From Zeugodacus cucurbitae (Eukaryota > Arthropoda > Insecta > Diptera > Tephritidae): a stretch of DNA of 64,000 nucleotides. The DNA lies in assembly GCF_028554725.1 (NCBI RefSeq), contig NC_071667.1, forward strand, positions 73,082,001 through 73,146,000, read 5' to 3'. The translations under genes were made by a program, and so were the position numbers. Shown piece by piece: positions 61,739 to 64,000 of this stretch (positions are counted from its first letter, which is position 1; each line of letters begins with the position of its first letter). A model generated the notes under the pieces. It worked only from the letters and a program-made list of their open reading frames with translations, did no database searches and was not told where the DNA came from.

Positions 61739-62328
61739 ACATCTTAACAAAACCCTCTCCGATGATAGTGCAAGCTCATTTAAAACTTCGTAGAATTAAA
61801 TTAGACATTCACGAAGATACAGCAGAATTTCCACTCTCTTACAAAATGGATTAAAATGTTCAGAAATTACTTGGAATGCAATTTCAATTCCTGTCGAGAA
61901 TTTATCTTTTATCTGATCCTTATGTGTTTATGCATATATTGTGTTATGCTCCCTCCTTAAAGACTTTTCGGCGCATTTGAATGACTCGAATGACCCTTCA
62001 TCGTTTTATTATATTTTTAATGGCGCTATTAATAAATTATACGATAATTATTAAGTTGAAAGCATAAGTATCAAACAGCAAATGTGGTCTTGAGCTTGTC
62101 GTATTTTCCATATGCCTTACACCTGTTTTACGACAATGAAAGTAGTAGTGTGTTTTCAGTTTGAGTTTCTGTCTCTTTTTGAACGTTTACTGACTCGAGT
62201 TATAAACGACAGGACGGAGTTATAAACGACAGGACAATATAGGACGAAACGAGTTATTTCTAGTAGTCTAGATGATGATTTCAAAAACTAAAGGCATAAC
62301 TGTTTCCAGAACGATAGTAGCTAACATA
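61739..62328. other. Unassigned stretch with a 20-bp tandem duplication
   Basis: GAGTTATAAACGACAGGAC occurs twice head-to-tail (62197-62215, 62217-62235), followed by a partial third copy (ATAGGACGAAACGAG). Nothing else recognised. Confidence 0.55.
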
Positions 62329-62877
62329 AGGGGGTCATCCCATTTAATGGTCTCCTCACATTTTTTTTAAATCATAATCTAGAATACGGTAGTAAAGTGA
62401 TTTTAAGAAATTCGAAGCAGTTTTAAAGAAACAGCAGACGGAGCTGTTCGAAAAGCTCAGTTGGCAGCTGGAAGCTTTGTACGCGTTTTTCTCAAAACAG
62501 TGCTTTGTAAACGATCTATAATAAAAAATTCTTAAAACTTTCGTTGTTTTTATACCAAAAATTGCAAAATTCGCTTTTTTTTAATGTCTACCGAAACTCC
62601 AAGTTTTGGTACATTCACTTGATCGTAGTGCGTTTCATGCATTTAAGCTTACAGAATAAAATACCGCTAACTTTTTTTGTTTCCGATAAGCCAATCGGCC
62701 GGAATCGTGGAGGAAGTGCGAGACCATTTTTTCGAGGAGGGGTTGTTCATAACTCTATAACTCATATGCTACACAATATATTTAGATTAACATTTATATT
62801 TATACCGTCGAAATATAATAAACTAGAAAGCAAAGCAAAGTAGAAATAAAAACAGCCCTCACATGGGATGACCACCT
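62329..62877. mobile_element. Inverted-end DNA element (about 549 bp)
   Basis: The left end AGGGGGTCATCCCATTTAA pairs with the complement of the right end, AGGTGGTCATCCCATGTGA, at 16 of 19 positions. The body contains a CAGACGGAGCTGTTCG-type segment and a 99-codon plus frame (62544-62843) without a domain, so it is non-autonomous. No clean target duplication was found (flanks CATA and GAATG), so the superfamily is open. Confidence 0.65.
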
Positions 62878-64000
62878 GAATGAAATAAACGTTGCCTACC
62901 ATTAGGCTCATAATACTTACGTTTTAGCAAAGTCACACCTAGACCTAAATTAGAAAATCGGTCCAAATAAGGATTATACAATTACATTTTGTGTGATGGA
63001 TGGTGAGTGTAGATGGCTTAGCCAAAACTTTGAGAAAATTATTCATTGGTATTAACCTTCTAAATATTAAATATTTTCTGAATAAGTTCTTTTAAAAGGA
63101 AAATTAAATTTTATTCATTATTTCTAGAAATAAATGCATTCATTCATTTGTACAAACTCATTTCAAAATTACCCACTCAAGTTTTTTTGATGAAGATATA
63201 TGTATAGATATGTGCGAATGCACTAACCATGAATGTTTATCAATCTGAATAACTTGCGTCGAATCTTCCCTTCAGCACTCGACAGAGATTAACCACAATT
63301 TTCAATTTCAACTTCATTAGAATGTAATTTTCTCAAGAGTTAACCTAGAGACACATACGCATGCTAGTTGTGAATGAATGTGAAACACTTTCACTTGCAA
63401 GGAAATGCACGCAACTGTACGAGTATACATACATATAAGCATAAAGCTTAAAAGCTTGAAGGTGCGCAGAAAATTACTTTGAATGCGAATGAGAAAATCA
63501 AATAAACTTTGCAGTCAATTAAGTTGTGTGATTCAAATGTGATTGCAGTAGCGCTTAGAAGTGGGAAAAATTGAAAGCAGTCACTAAGAAGGTTGGAAGA
63601 AAACCGAGCAAGATGCCAGGCGGTAGATAGTGTTGCCGCGTTTTAGGCGTTATGAAAGCAAATAAATGAAAACTTGTTTGATTGGTTTGGTGGTGAGGAA
63701 AAGATGAAGGCGGCGCAGTTTGTGGGCAAAAGTGTGCACACTTGAGCAAATGAGCGGTTTGTTGGAACTTGAAGGACAACGTTAGACAGCCGCAAAACAA
63801 GAAATAGACCGCATACACATGTAAGCAATGCAATGAAATGTGAAGATTGAAAAGTGTGTGACATTACAACGAGGGCACAAGCACACCCATACATACTTAT
63901 AAAGATTTATTATATATTTATATGTGTGTGTGAGCTCACTCCCATCACCTCATCTAGGCAGATAGCAAATGCAGTGGCAGCAACCACTTCACCCTAATTA
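62878..64000. other. Unassigned non-coding stretch to the window edge
   Basis: The minus frames at 63555-63833 and 63643-63894 overlap each other and show no domain. A short (TG)n run lies at 63922-63931. Confidence 0.5.

Noticed and set aside
61412..61747. 111-codon plus frame at the end of the long repeat
   Set aside because: Runs through the (GGAC)n block and repeat body; the same repeat elsewhere does not keep it open.

Overview
The window looks like intergenic or long-intron DNA from a higher dipteran, most likely a tephritid fruit fly. The evidence is the AT-rich composition, the many (TTG)n/(CAA)n tracts, and debris of non-LTR, mariner and hAT elements of the kind that fill tephritid genomes. 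One ~0.6-1.2 kb interspersed repeat occurs five times. The species is an inference; no gene here fixes it. No open frame reads as a recognisable host protein. The longest (197 codons, minus strand near 43 kb) behaves like a chance frame.

Layout. 0-13 kb: two copies of an interspersed repeat (family A here), a candidate minus-strand promoter with a first exon ending in a strong splice donor (3.05-3.47 kb), a GC-richer patch, and a patch crowded with ACATCAC/GTGATGT words (8.7-9.5 kb). 13-24 kb: a small frame with one membrane segment, a complete hAT-type miniature element with an 8-bp target duplication, a 5'-truncated non-LTR retrotransposon on the minus strand, a decayed mariner transposase, and a small element with inverted ends. 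24-37 kb: a fresh 76-bp tandem duplication, a candidate promoter plus 63-bp intron, a second copy of the same non-LTR subfamily on the plus strand, and another family A copy. 37-48 kb: a possible TTAA-flanked element, a TATA box with a leader-like mini-ORF, a degenerate tandem array full of ATCGAT, and two old non-LTR remnants. 48-64 kb: a minisatellite, a ~0.5 kb array of a 7-bp unit with higher-order structure, two more family A copies (one nearly complete, with a perfect 16-bp terminal inverted repeat), a third non-LTR fragment that still has the YADD motif, a patch rich in AAGCTT, and an inverted-end element at 62.3-62.9 kb.

How it fits together. There is no operon-like or pathway logic; the content is transposon debris and locally amplified short motifs around possible regulatory DNA. 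The most informative points are: two non-LTR copies sharing the same disabling changes; the near-intact family A copy that defines that element's ends; the hAT element with exact target duplications; several separate patches each dominated by a different short palindromic word; and three weak candidates for transcription starts. I found no tRNA, rRNA, CRISPR, or known microRNA by eye.
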